Positions 26,826 to 36,600 of a stretch of 64,000 bases of DNA are shown here, piece by piece. Numbering within the stretch: the first letter of the stretch is position 1; each line of letters opens with the position of its first letter. Source of the DNA: Anaerolineae bacterium (GTDB lineage Bacteria > Chloroflexota > Anaerolineae > Promineifilales > Promineifilaceae); the NCBI GenBank assembly GCA_007123775.1, contig SLGK01000033.1:1-64000 (forward strand). The letters are read 5' to 3'. Position numbers and translations under genes: made by a program. Below the pieces are notes generated by a model. That model worked only from the letters and a program-made list of their open reading frames with translations, ran no database searches and was not told the DNA's origin.

Positions 26826-27164
26826 CTACTTTATCCGGTCCGCCAGCGCCTCACGCACCGCCTTGCTGGCCCGTAAAACGCCCAGCACTTTGATTGACTC
26901 AATCGTTTCGCTGGCCAGTTCGGGGGAAACGTCGTCACTAATCACCAACATTCCCACCACAGAAGCCGATACCTTTTCATTCTTGGCCCGCCGTTTTTCT
27001 AATCCTTTGCGACTGTAGTTCATGATGCCGACGGCCATTGACTTGCGGGTTATGCTCTCTTTTACCGTGTCTTCGTGCCGGTCAAGCTCTGGTTGCGAAT
27101 AGCGATACGGATGAGGTCGGTGGGATTGGGGTAAAAATTTGGGGACAATGGTAAAATTAGCCAC
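26826..27164 (-). CDS. Hypothetical small protein
   Basis: 112-aa ORF divergent from gyrA-CTD-like gene; start uncertain. Confidence 0.5.
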   Translation of the reverse strand: MANFTIVPKFLPQSHRPHPYRYSQPELDRHEDTVKESITRKSMAVGIMNYSRKGLEKRRAKNEKVSASVVGMLVISDDVSPELASETIESIKVLGVLRASKAVREALADRIK

Positions 27165-28202
27165 ATGAAATATCGTCCTGATTTAGACAACGTACCTGAA
27201 GAAATACGCGCCTACATTGAATCGCTTGAAGCCAAATTGGCCCGGCTGCAAGGGAGGCAATCTGCCCCCTCACCGGCAGCGGACAAAACCGCCGCGCCAG
27301 AGCCGGCCGAGCCACCCACGACGATCAACTTGATCACCATCAGCAAGGATGGTTATGTCAAGCGAACACCGCGCCATTTTTATTCGCGGCAGAAACGGGG
27401 CGGTATGGGGGTGTTTGATCTGGAAACGGCCGATTCCGACCACCCCACCCTCCTCACCCTTGCCGATCAATCTGATACCCTGCTGCTGTTCACCGACGAC
27501 GGGCGCGGCTTTCGCCTGCCCGCGGGCAAAATTGGCGAGGCCGAAGTACGGGCCAAAGGCCAATCCCTACGTGACCTGCTCCAACTGCGCCCCCATGAGC
27601 AGATTGTGGCCGCGCTGCCGGCCGATCAAACCGGCTACGTGGTGCTGGTCAGCCAGCGCGGCTGGGCGCGGCGCGTGCGCCACAACTACGTGGGCAGCAA
27701 CCTGATCCAGGGCATCAGCTTCCACGACGTTAAAGAAGGTGGGCCGCTGGCCGCTGCCTGCTGGACCAACGGCCAGGGCGACGTTTTTATCATGACGCAG
27801 GAAGGCAAGGGCATTCGCTTCAACGAGGCGCAAATTCCGGCGCGGGGCTGTTTGGGGATGCGCGTGGATGTGACGGATCGGGTAGTGGGGGTGGCCTCTG
27901 TCACCGCAGCGAGTGGCGTTTTGCTAATCAGCGAAGATGGCAAGGGCACCATTCGCCTGATGAGCGGCTTTAGCGCGAACAAAGCCCCCGGCGCGGGCGG
28001 CAAAATCGCTATCAAGAGCGACCGGCTGGTCGGCGGGGCCACCGTCACCGCTCAAGACGACATCTTCCTTATCTCGCGGCAGGGCAAGCTGATTCGCTTT
28101 CTGGCCGACGATATTCCGCCCAAAGAGGGGGTAGTGCAGGGGGTCAACTGCATGAGCTTGCGGCATGATGAGGTGGTTGGGTTGGGGGTGAGCAGGGGGT
28201 AG
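27165..28202 (+). CDS. Freestanding DNA gyrase subunit A C-terminal-domain-like protein
   Basis: GyrA-CTD-like blade repeats (NLITISKDGYVKRTPRHFYSRQKRGGMGVFDLETADSD; LLISEDGKGTIRLMSGFSANKAPGAGGKIAIK) without topoisomerase catalytic domain. Confidence 0.82.
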   Translation: MKYRPDLDNVPEEIRAYIESLEAKLARLQGRQSAPSPAADKTAAPEPAEPPTTINLITISKDGYVKRTPRHFYSRQKRGGMGVFDLETADSDHPTLLTLADQSDTLLLFTDDGRGFRLPAGKIGEAEVRAKGQSLRDLLQLRPHEQIVAALPADQTGYVVLVSQRGWARRVRHNYVGSNLIQGISFHDVKEGGPLAAACWTNGQGDVFIMTQEGKGIRFNEAQIPARGCLGMRVDVTDRVVGVASVTAASGVLLISEDGKGTIRLMSGFSANKAPGAGGKIAIKSDRLVGGATVTAQDDIFLISRQGKLIRFLADDIPPKEGVVQGVNCMSLRHDEVVGLGVSRG

Positions 28203-28291
28203 CAGGTGGCAGGTGGCAAGTGGCAAGTGGCAGGTGGCAGGTGGCAAGTCCTACTTCTTCCCTCTTCCTTCTTCCCTCTTCCTTCTTTCTT
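28203..28291. repeat. Simple tandem repeats (GGTGGCAGGTGGCAAGT) followed by a CTTCCCTCTTCC polypyrimidine tract
   Basis: caggtggcaggtggcaagtggcaagtggcaggtggcaggtggcaag then cttcttccctcttccttcttccctcttccttctttc. Confidence 0.8.
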
Positions 28292-28868
28292 ACTGGTCCA
28301 AATACTGTAGCGCCAGTTGCAGCCGCTCGTCAACGGCCGTTACTTCACGCGGCACTTGTTGCAGGGCGGTTTGAGCCTCGACGATGCTAAAGCCGAGGCC
28401 GGTCAGAATGTCGATAACGTCGGTATCGGCATCGCTGGCCAGGGGGGAAAGGGTGCTGATCTGGCTAATGTCCAGCTTGTCGCGCAGTTGGAACATGAGC
28501 CGTTCGGCCGTTTTCTTGCCAATACCGGGGACGCGCTGGAGAACGGCCGTTTCTTCCCGCGCAATGGCTCCCTGAATTAACTCCGGGCTGAGGGTAGACA
28601 GAATCGAAAGGGCCACCTTTGGTCCCACGCCGTTCACCCCCAGCAGCGTCTCAAACAACTGGCGGTCCTCCAGCGTGGCAAAGCCATAAAGCGCCAGCTC
28701 CTGCTCACGTACGATCAGATGGGTGTGCAGCCGGATCGACCGGCCGGCACCGCCCGTATCTTCCAGCACCGTGCGCGGCACAAAGACGCGCAGCCCCACG
28801 CCGCCCACGCCCACAACCAGGCTGGCTTCTTCTATCTGCAAAATGGTTCCACTGAGACTGGCGATCAT
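28290..28868 (-). CDS. ruvA: Holliday junction branch migration protein RuvA
   Basis: MIASLSGTILQIEEASLVVGVGGVGLRVFVP; LLGVNGVGPKVALSILS; VPGIGKKTAERLMFQLRDKL. Confidence 0.95.
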   Translation of the reverse strand: MIASLSGTILQIEEASLVVGVGGVGLRVFVPRTVLEDTGGAGRSIRLHTHLIVREQELALYGFATLEDRQLFETLLGVNGVGPKVALSILSTLSPELIQGAIAREETAVLQRVPGIGKKTAERLMFQLRDKLDISQISTLSPLASDADTDVIDILTGLGFSIVEAQTALQQVPREVTAVDERLQLALQYLDQ

Positions 28869-28925
28869 AGTTAGTGCGTAGTGGGTAGTGCGTAGCGATT
28901 CCTCTACGCACTACCCACTACGATT
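28869..28925. repeat. TACGCAC/GTGCGTA hairpin repeat between ruvC and ruvA
   Basis: tagttagtgcgtagtgggtagtgcgtagcgattcctctacgcactacccactacg. Confidence 0.8.
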
Positions 28926-29413
28926 TATTCGTATAAACTGGCCATCCGATAATAGTTGTAATGGGTAATGGCCACCGCCAGGCCGTCGGCGGCGTCGTCG
29001 GGGCGGGGCGTTTCTTCCAGGCCAAGCAGATTGCGGACCATGAGCTGCATCTGGGCCTTGTCGGCTTTGCCGTAACCGGTCACGCTGTCCTTGATCTTCG
29101 GCGGCGAGTATTCGCCGATGGGCAGGCCGGCGTTGGCCAGGGCCAGCAGCAGCACCCCCCGTGCCTGACCGACGGTGATGGCGGTGGTGATGTTCCGGCC
29201 GAAAAACACCTCTTCCACCCCGGCCGTGTCCGGGCGGTAGGCGGTAATCAAATCGGTCACGCTCTGGTAAATCTGCTGTAAACGTTGCGGCATCGGGTCC
29301 TGCGCCTGGGTACGGATAACGCCATAGGTGACGACGTGGAAACGGCCGTCAATTCCATCCACAATGCCATAGCCGGTGGTGGCCGTGCCCGGATCAAGTC
29401 CTAAGACGCGCAT
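28925..29413 (-). CDS. ruvC: Holliday junction endonuclease RuvC
   Basis: MRVLGLDPGTATTGYGIVD; VEEVFFGRNITTAITVGQARGV; DDAADGLAVAITH. Confidence 0.96.
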   Translation of the reverse strand: MRVLGLDPGTATTGYGIVDGIDGRFHVVTYGVIRTQAQDPMPQRLQQIYQSVTDLITAYRPDTAGVEEVFFGRNITTAITVGQARGVLLLALANAGLPIGEYSPPKIKDSVTGYGKADKAQMQLMVRNLLGLEETPRPDDAADGLAVAITHYNYYRMASLYE

Positions 29414-29468
29414 GGTAACGTAGTGCGTAGTGCGTAATGCGTAGGATTTTTACGCACTACGCACTACG
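29414..29468. repeat. TACGCAC/GTGCGTA hairpin repeat between yebC and ruvC
   Basis: aacgtagtgcgtagtgcgtaatgcgtaggatttttacgcactacgcactacg. Confidence 0.8.
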
Positions 29469-29473
29469 AGAAC

Positions 29474-30223
29474 TTACGCCATCTCCATCTCGGCAATGGC
29501 CGCGTCGGTGATTTCCAGGGCTGAGTAGACGTTTTGTACGTCGTCCAGATCCTCAACCTGCTCAATGACCTTCATTACCTGGACCGTCTCCACCTGGCCC
29601 AACTCGATGGGATTATTGGGGTCATAGATCATTTTGGCCTCGTCCATTTTGAGGCCCGTCTCGCGCAGGGCATCCTGTACCGCACGGAAATGATCCAGGT
29701 CCACGTAGATTTCAGCCATTTCGTCGCTGAACTGTACGTCTTCGGCCCCGGCATCGGCGGCAATCAGGAACAATTCATCCTCATCTACCTCCTGTGAGAT
29801 AGCGATGTAGCCTTTGCGCGTAAACTGCCAGCTTACCGACCCGCTTTCGGCCGTATTGCCACCATATTTGTTCAGGGCGTGGCGCAAATCGGCGATAGCC
29901 CTGTTGCGGTTGTCGGTAACGACCTCTACGATCATGCCCACGCCGTGCGGCGCGTAGGCTTCGTAGACCATCTCCAGCAGCTCGCCCCCTTCCAGTTCGC
30001 CCGTGCCCCGCTTAACGGCCCGCTCGATGTTATCTTTGGGCATGTTGGCCGCTTTGGCCTTGTCGATAGCCAGCCCCAGCCGGTTATTAAATTCGGGGTC
30101 GCCGCCGCCTTCACGGGCGGCCACCGTGATTTCTTTAGCCAGCCGCGTAAATATCTTGCCGCGCTTGGCGTCAACGGCCGCTTTTTTGTGTTTGATGGTA
30201 GACCATTTCGAATGACCGGACAT
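29474..30223 (-). CDS. yebC: YebC/PmpR family transcriptional/translation regulator
   Basis: MSGHSKWSTIKHKKAAVDAKRGKIFTRLAKEITVAAREGGGDPEFNNRL. Confidence 0.97.
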   Translation of the reverse strand: MSGHSKWSTIKHKKAAVDAKRGKIFTRLAKEITVAAREGGGDPEFNNRLGLAIDKAKAANMPKDNIERAVKRGTGELEGGELLEMVYEAYAPHGVGMIVEVVTDNRNRAIADLRHALNKYGGNTAESGSVSWQFTRKGYIAISQEVDEDELFLIAADAGAEDVQFSDEMAEIYVDLDHFRAVQDALRETGLKMDEAKMIYDPNNPIELGQVETVQVMKVIEQVEDLDDVQNVYSALEITDAAIAEMEMA

Positions 30224-30241
30224 TGTTTACTCTCCACAATG

Positions 30242-30315
30242 AAGTTTAGTGCGTAGTTCGTAGTGCGTGGAAGCATCTGCTACGCACTACGAACTACGTT
30301 TTACGATTTACGTTT
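30242..30315. repeat. TACGCAC/GTGCGTA hairpin repeat upstream of yebC
   Basis: tttagtgcgtagttcgtagtgcgtggaagcatctgctacgcactacgaactacgttttacgatttacgtttt. Confidence 0.8.
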
Positions 30316-30348
30316 TACTCTTGACGCCATTATACCACACCCCCCTGT

Positions 30349-31683
30349 TCAGGCAGGCGATGGAGCCTGGCCGGGGAAAAGGACGGGTAGCAGGTCAGGG
30401 GCGTAGCGGGCGGTCATGTCGCTGTTGAGGCAACCACTCTGGCAGATTTCCCGGTAGAGGTGGGCGCTGGGGCGCAAGTGACGGGCCTGGGTTGCCACGT
30501 CCAGCTCAATCAGGCCAAAGCGCTGCGTCCAGCCCCGGTCCCATTCAAAGTTGTCAATCAGGCTCCAATGGTAGTAGCCCATGACCGGATAGCAGAAGCT
30601 GATGGCCCGCCATATCTCGCGCAGGTGACTGATGAGAAAGCCGGGTCGCAGCCGGTCGGCGGCGTCGGGCACGCCGTTTTCGGTGACGTAGATCGGCTTG
30701 TTGTAGCGCAACGCCTGTTTGATGACGCGGTAGATGCCTTTGGGGTAGATTTCGCCGTAGTTGCCGTCGCTGACAACGGCGTCCGCTTCCCAGCCCTCGT
30801 GGAGCAGCCCACCCAAAGGCGGAAACTTGACATAAAAGCGAGTATAGTAGTTGACGCCCAGAAAATCGAGCGATCCGGCCAGTCCCGGAATTTTGCCCCG
30901 ACCAAATGGCCAACGCAAACGGCCGTTTACCAGACAATCCAGCCAGGCGTCGTTATACAGCCAGGAGAGCCGCCCCGCCCACCAGCGTGCCAGCGGACCG
31001 GCGTTCGGCTTCGGGTCCAGACAGGCCAGATTTTTGGCTACCCCCACTGGGGCTGCCGGATACGCCTCTTTGATGGTGTGATAAGCCGCCGCATGGCAGC
31101 GCAGCATGTTGGCCCCCGCCTGCAAACCGCCCCAAAAGCCCGGTCGTGACGGAGCCGGGAAGACTCTTTCCAGGTAGCGCATAAAAATGTAAACCATCGG
31201 CTCGTTGATGGTGACCCACTGAGCCACCAGGTCCCCCAGATGCTCAACGACTCTGGCCGTGTAGCGCTGGAAATAATCGACCACGATGGCCGCGTTGAAA
31301 TCCTGTTTTTCCACCAGCCAGCGGGGGTTGCTAAAATGGTGCAACGTCACCATCGGCTCAATGCCCCGGTCGTGCATCGCCTGCAGAATTTCCCGGTAGC
31401 GGTCCAGGGCCTCGGTATCAAAACGGGCCGGCTCCGGCTCAATGCGACTCCATTCCAGCGACAGCCGGTGGGCGTTGGTGCCCATTGCGGCGGCCAGGTC
31501 CAGGTCGGCTTCGGCATTTTCCCACCAGTTGCAGGCCAGGCCAGAGCGGTGGTTTTGCAGAATACGGCCGTTTTCCTCCCAATCCCACCAGTCACTATTC
31601 ACATTATTACCTTCCACTTGGTAAGCGGCCGTTGCCGTCCCCCAGCGAAAATCAGAAGGAAAATACATGGTTGCTTCTGCCAC
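30349..31683 (-). CDS. Glycoside hydrolase family 1 (beta-glucosidase-like)
   Basis: YFPSDFRWGTATAAYQVEGN; VTINEPMVY; YVTENGVPDA; DNFEWDRGWTQRFGLIELD. Confidence 0.94.
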   Translation of the reverse strand: MAEATMYFPSDFRWGTATAAYQVEGNNVNSDWWDWEENGRILQNHRSGLACNWWENAEADLDLAAAMGTNAHRLSLEWSRIEPEPARFDTEALDRYREILQAMHDRGIEPMVTLHHFSNPRWLVEKQDFNAAIVVDYFQRYTARVVEHLGDLVAQWVTINEPMVYIFMRYLERVFPAPSRPGFWGGLQAGANMLRCHAAAYHTIKEAYPAAPVGVAKNLACLDPKPNAGPLARWWAGRLSWLYNDAWLDCLVNGRLRWPFGRGKIPGLAGSLDFLGVNYYTRFYVKFPPLGGLLHEGWEADAVVSDGNYGEIYPKGIYRVIKQALRYNKPIYVTENGVPDAADRLRPGFLISHLREIWRAISFCYPVMGYYHWSLIDNFEWDRGWTQRFGLIELDVATQARHLRPSAHLYREICQSGCLNSDMTARYAPDLLPVLFPGQAPSPA

Positions 31684-32132
31684 TGCACAATCTCCACACG
31701 ATGGGTTTCTACAAACCCGGTAGCATCAAAAAGTTGCCAGGAAGGGCACAAATCCCTACGAAATCAGACTGCTTCGCAAAATTCGCGCTTTCATAGCCTA
31801 AATTCTGCCTGAATGAGACGCAAGGCAAAAATCAGTCCGGCAACAATTATAGCGCGGTCAGCCCTGACGAAAAGTTAGTTATCGTTTGGTGAATTAAATG
31901 GCCCTTGATATACTTGCCCCAATTACTTTGCCCCTTTTCACCAGGGTACGGCAAAGCACAGGTTCTCAAAGCACCTGTCACCAGATAGGTAATAGTAACC
32001 ATGACCTGATATAATAGGCTTGCAAAAAAAACCAACCGATTATAGCAACGATCCCTACTGGCAGGTATTGATGCCGGTCAACCGGTATGACATCTGTCAG
32101 GTCAACTCAACGAACATTGTGGGAGGTTTCTC

Positions 32133-32768
32133 GTGAAAGACTTAGTTCCCGAAAGTGGCTATTACTATCCCAATAAAATGGGGCGTATTCTGCTGGTTGC
32201 CATGGAAGAAGTGATGGGACGCAACGGCTTGAACGCATTGCTGAATCTCGTCGAGCTGCGGCAGTTTATAAACGAAACACCGCCAGACAATTTGGAGAAA
32301 GAGTTCGATTTTTCCCATATTTCGAACTTATTGCGGGGTCTCGACGAAATCTACGGTCCACGCGGCGGTCGTGGCCTGGCGCTGCGGGGGGGACGCGCTA
32401 TTTTTTCGCGAGGGCTAAAACAATTTGGGGCACTGGCCGGCGTCGGTGACCTGGCGTTTAAGGTGTTGCCATTGCAAACCAAGCTTAAAATTGGCGTACC
32501 GGCCGTGGCTCGTATCTTTACCCAGTTCAGCGACCAGCAGAGCCGGGTCGAAGAATACGATGACCATTTCCTCTATTATATTGAGCGCTGTTCTATGTGT
32601 TGGGGGCGTGAGACAGATCGGCCGTTATGCCATGTGGCGGTTGGCATTCTTCAGGAAACACTCCGCTGGATTAGCGGTGGGCTTGAGTTTAGAGTGGACA
32701 TTGTTGAATGTATCGGCCAGGGGCACAAAGCTGGCGTGCTGCGCATTGACAAAGAGCCAATTAAGTAA
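32133..32768 (+). CDS. V4R (4-vinyl reductase)-like domain protein
   Basis: YYPNKMGRILLVAMEEVMGRNGLNALLNL ... C-terminal CSMCWGRETDRPLCHVAVGILQETLRWISGG. Confidence 0.65.
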   Translation: MKDLVPESGYYYPNKMGRILLVAMEEVMGRNGLNALLNLVELRQFINETPPDNLEKEFDFSHISNLLRGLDEIYGPRGGRGLALRGGRAIFSRGLKQFGALAGVGDLAFKVLPLQTKLKIGVPAVARIFTQFSDQQSRVEEYDDHFLYYIERCSMCWGRETDRPLCHVAVGILQETLRWISGGLEFRVDIVECIGQGHKAGVLRIDKEPIK

Positions 32769-32793
32769 GCAGCTACTCTGAGGCAAGAACAGC

Positions 32794-33654
32794 GTGAACA
32801 ACGCAGAAACCAGACAAAAAATCTTCATCGTTGAAGATGATACAGATTTGTTAGACATGCTGACCGCTTATTTCCGGGTGCAAGGCTACGACGTGTCCAA
32901 CGCCACACGCGGTGAAGATGCCGTGCGGGCTATTATTGACGAGCCACCGGATATTGCTGTACTAGATATTCGACTGCCTGATATTGATGGGTATGAGGTC
33001 TGCCGCCAGTTGCGGCGCAGTCGTCGCACCCGTAGCGTGCCCGTCATTTTTCTGACAGAAAAGCGCGAACGAAAGGATAAACTGAGCGGTCTGGAAATGG
33101 GGGCCGTTGATTACATTACGAAGCCTTTTGATATTCAGGAACTACGGCTGCGCATCCGCAACGCCCTGCGCCGCAGCCGCCTCAACAGCCTGGTTAATCC
33201 CGTGACAGGCTTACCCGAAGGTCCCCTTGTGCAAGAAAAGCTGGCAGAGATGTTAGCCAGACCGGATTGGGGTCTTGTGCTGGCTGAACTGCGCGGGCTG
33301 AACAAATTCCGCGACCGGTTTGGCTTTGTGGCCACCGACGACGTGTCGCGGGCTGTGATGCTAATGATTACCAAGGCCGTACAGGAAAACACCGATGGCG
33401 AAGATTTTTTGGGTCATGGCGATACGGGAGATTTCCTGGTGATCACCTCGGCTGCACGCAGTAAGCAGCTTGCCGAAAGTTGCCGGAAACGCTTGCGGTC
33501 GGCCATTCACTATTTTTATCCGGCTGTTGAGCGTCAGCAGATTGACCAATTGCCGGATTCGGAGCGGCTGACGGTCAACGTGGTTAGTCTGTCGGCCGGG
33601 GACGTGCAGGTGTCTGACCTGGATTCGCTAATGGCAGCGTTAAGTGAAGTCTGA
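32794..33654 (+). CDS. Response regulator with degenerate GGDEF-like C-terminal domain
   Basis: Receiver domain KIFIVEDDTDLLDMLTAYF...DIAVLDIRLPDIDGYEVCRQL...GAVDYITKPF; C-terminal HGDTGDFLVIT in place of GGDEF. Confidence 0.85.
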   Translation: MNNAETRQKIFIVEDDTDLLDMLTAYFRVQGYDVSNATRGEDAVRAIIDEPPDIAVLDIRLPDIDGYEVCRQLRRSRRTRSVPVIFLTEKRERKDKLSGLEMGAVDYITKPFDIQELRLRIRNALRRSRLNSLVNPVTGLPEGPLVQEKLAEMLARPDWGLVLAELRGLNKFRDRFGFVATDDVSRAVMLMITKAVQENTDGEDFLGHGDTGDFLVITSAARSKQLAESCRKRLRSAIHYFYPAVERQQIDQLPDSERLTVNVVSLSAGDVQVSDLDSLMAALSEV

Positions 33655-33673
33655 GTCAGTTCAAACCATTTAA

Positions 33674-36600
33674 TTGTTGATCGTGAGTCGTTTACGACGC
33701 TACCAACTTGACTTGTGGCTAGTGGCAGGATTTTTTATCCTGCCACTTTTGTTCTTTGGCAATGTGACGCTGACCGGCCAGACGATGGTCCCGGCTGACA
33801 ATCTCTACCAGTGGCAGCCCTGGCAGGCAGCCGCAGACGATTTTGGCATTGACCGCCCCCAAAACGCCCTCATTACCGACCTCGTTATTCAAAATTATCC
33901 CTGGAAAAGGTTTATCCGCGAGAGCTTAAGCCAGGGAGAGATTCCGCTCTGGAATCCGCACCTTTTTGCCGGGATGCCCTTTCTGGCTACGGGCCAGAAT
34001 GCGGGTTATTACCCCTTCAATATCTTGTTTCTGCTACTGCCGTTGAGCCAGGCGTATGGTTGGTATACGATCAGCCAGTTGTGGCTGGCGGGCGCGTTGG
34101 CCTACTTTTTGGGGCGGGTACTGGGACTAAAACGGCCGTCTTCGTTCATCATTGGTCTGGTTTATCAGGGTTGCGGCTTTATGCTCACCAGTGCGGCCGT
34201 TTTCCCCATGATCATCGGCGCAGCCGCCTGGCTGCCATTGCTGCTGGCCTCCATTGAAAAGATTGTGCAAAGTCGGGCTGCGCCGGGCGACGGAGGACGG
34301 AAGGACGGAAGACGGAAGACGGAGGACGGAAAAGAGGATCTCGGTCCTCCGTCCTCGGTCCTCCGTCCTGATCGCACATTGCTCTGGGTACTGTTGGGTG
34401 CGGTCGCCCTGGGGATGCAACTTCTGGCCGGGCATGTGGAGATTACCTACTATACGCTGCTGGTGATGGGGTTGTTTGCGGCGTGGCGCCTGGTGGGAAG
34501 CGGCTGGCTGGTGGCGGGTCGCGAGTGGCGGGGGGCAGGCCGCCGGTTATTAGAAAAGTCTGGCTGGCTGTTGGGCATGGTAGGGCTGGGGCTGCTGCTC
34601 GGGGCGGTACAGTTGGTCCCCCTGTTTGAGATTGGGCAGGTTAACTTTCGGGAAGGTGCGGCCACGCTGGCGGAAGTACGTAGCTGGGGCTTTCCCCTGC
34701 GCCGGATTATTACGCTGGCGCTGCCCAACTTTTTTGGCAACCCCATCCATCAGGGATATGTAGATGCGCTGACCGGAGCTTATATCCCGCTAGCGGGAAC
34801 CAGTGAATGGGGCATCAAGAATTACGTTGAAGGGGGTATCTATTTCGGCATCTTACCCCTGCTGCTGCTGTTGTTGGGCATCTGGCACGGGCTGCGGCAG
34901 CGCTGGCTACGCCACCATACATTGTTTTGGGTAGGGCTAAGCGGCTTTTCGCTGGCTTTTATTTTTGGCACGCCGCTGTATGCCATTTTGTATTACGGGC
35001 TGCCCTTTATCAACCAACTGCATACGCCGTTTCGCTGGGTGTTTCCGCTATCGCTCTGTGTGGCGGTTTTGGCGGGGCAGGGGGTTGAGTATCTGTTGGC
35101 GGGCAAGCGAGATCTGACAGGTCTTAAAGACCTGTCAGGTCTATTGGCAGGGCTGGCCATCGCTGGCGGGCTGCTGCTGTTACTGGGGTTATTGGCCTCA
35201 CGACCAGCCTTCGGGCAGATCGAGCCAGTGCTAGACCGCATCTTTCGCAGCCTGGCCCTGGCTGATCTGGCCTTTCCCCACGCTCGTGCCTTTTACAGCT
35301 ATCAATTCCGCCACCTGCTCATCCTGGCCGGGATGTTGATAGGCAGCGGCCTGATATTAGTATTCAGCCATTACGCCTCACGCATTACGCACTACGCATC
35401 ACGCATCACGTTGAGCCTGGCCGCCTTGCTCATCATGGCCGATGTGGCTATTGCCAACTGGGGCTTTCACACGGCCGTTTCTCCCACCCTCCTCGACCAC
35501 AAACCGCAAATGGTGCAGTGGCTAAAAGAGCAGCCCGGCCCCTGGCGGCTTACCAGCTATAACCCCGGGGGCGATATACCGTTCCACGCCAACTCCGCCT
35601 GGCTGTTTGATTTTGAAGATATTCGCGGCTACGACTCAATGATTCCCAGGCAGTATACCGACTACATGGGGCTGATCGAGCCGCAGGGCGGGCTGGAGTT
35701 CAACCGCATCCAGCCCCTTACCACCTGGGATGGGCTGCACTCTCCCCTTCTGGACGTGCTAAACGTGAAGTATGTGATCACCAGTGAGCAGATTGAATCA
35801 CCGAAGTATACGGCCGTTTGGGAAGGAGAAGGGGTTCGCATCTACGAAAATCTGGGGGTGGCCCCCCGCGCTTACACCCTGCCCGCCAGCAGCCTGGTGG
35901 TGGCCGATGACGCGCTGGCGGCCCTGACCCAATTTGATCCGCGCCATCATGTGGTCGTTGAGCGGGACGAAGACCTGACAGGTTGGCAGACTTCGTCTGC
36001 TCGAAACCTGTCAGGTCTAAATCTACCAAACCTGTCAGGTCTCATGGGGCCGGCCGACATCGTGGGCTATGGCAATATTGAGGTGGTGGTAACAACTGCA
36101 ACCGATCAGCCCAGTTTCCTCATCCTCAACGACAGTTATTTTCCTGGCTGGAAAGCGTTTGTACGGCCGTTGCACAGCGACGACAGAGACGAATTTGAGG
36201 CCCCCATCCACCGCGTCAACGGCAACTTTCGGGGCGTCTTGCTCGACGCGGGCGAATGGCAGGTCCGTTTTCGCTACAGCCCGATTACCTTCCAGTTAGG
36301 CGGACTGGCCAGCGCGATGGGGCTGCTGATTATTCTTTTCAGCGCGGGCGTCTGGGGCTGGCAGCAGGTCAACCAACCACAGACCCAGCTCAGCCTTAGT
36401 CGCAGCCTGGCTAAGAACAGCTTTGTCCCCATGGCGCTCAACCTGTTCAACAAGGCCATCGACTTTCTGTTTGCCGCCTTCTACTTGCGCGTGTTGGGGC
36501 CAGCCGGGGCCGGCAGCTACGCCAGCGCCATTGCCGCCGCCGGATTGTTTGACATCATCTCCAATTTTGGCCTCAACATGCTGCTCATTCGAGAAGTATC

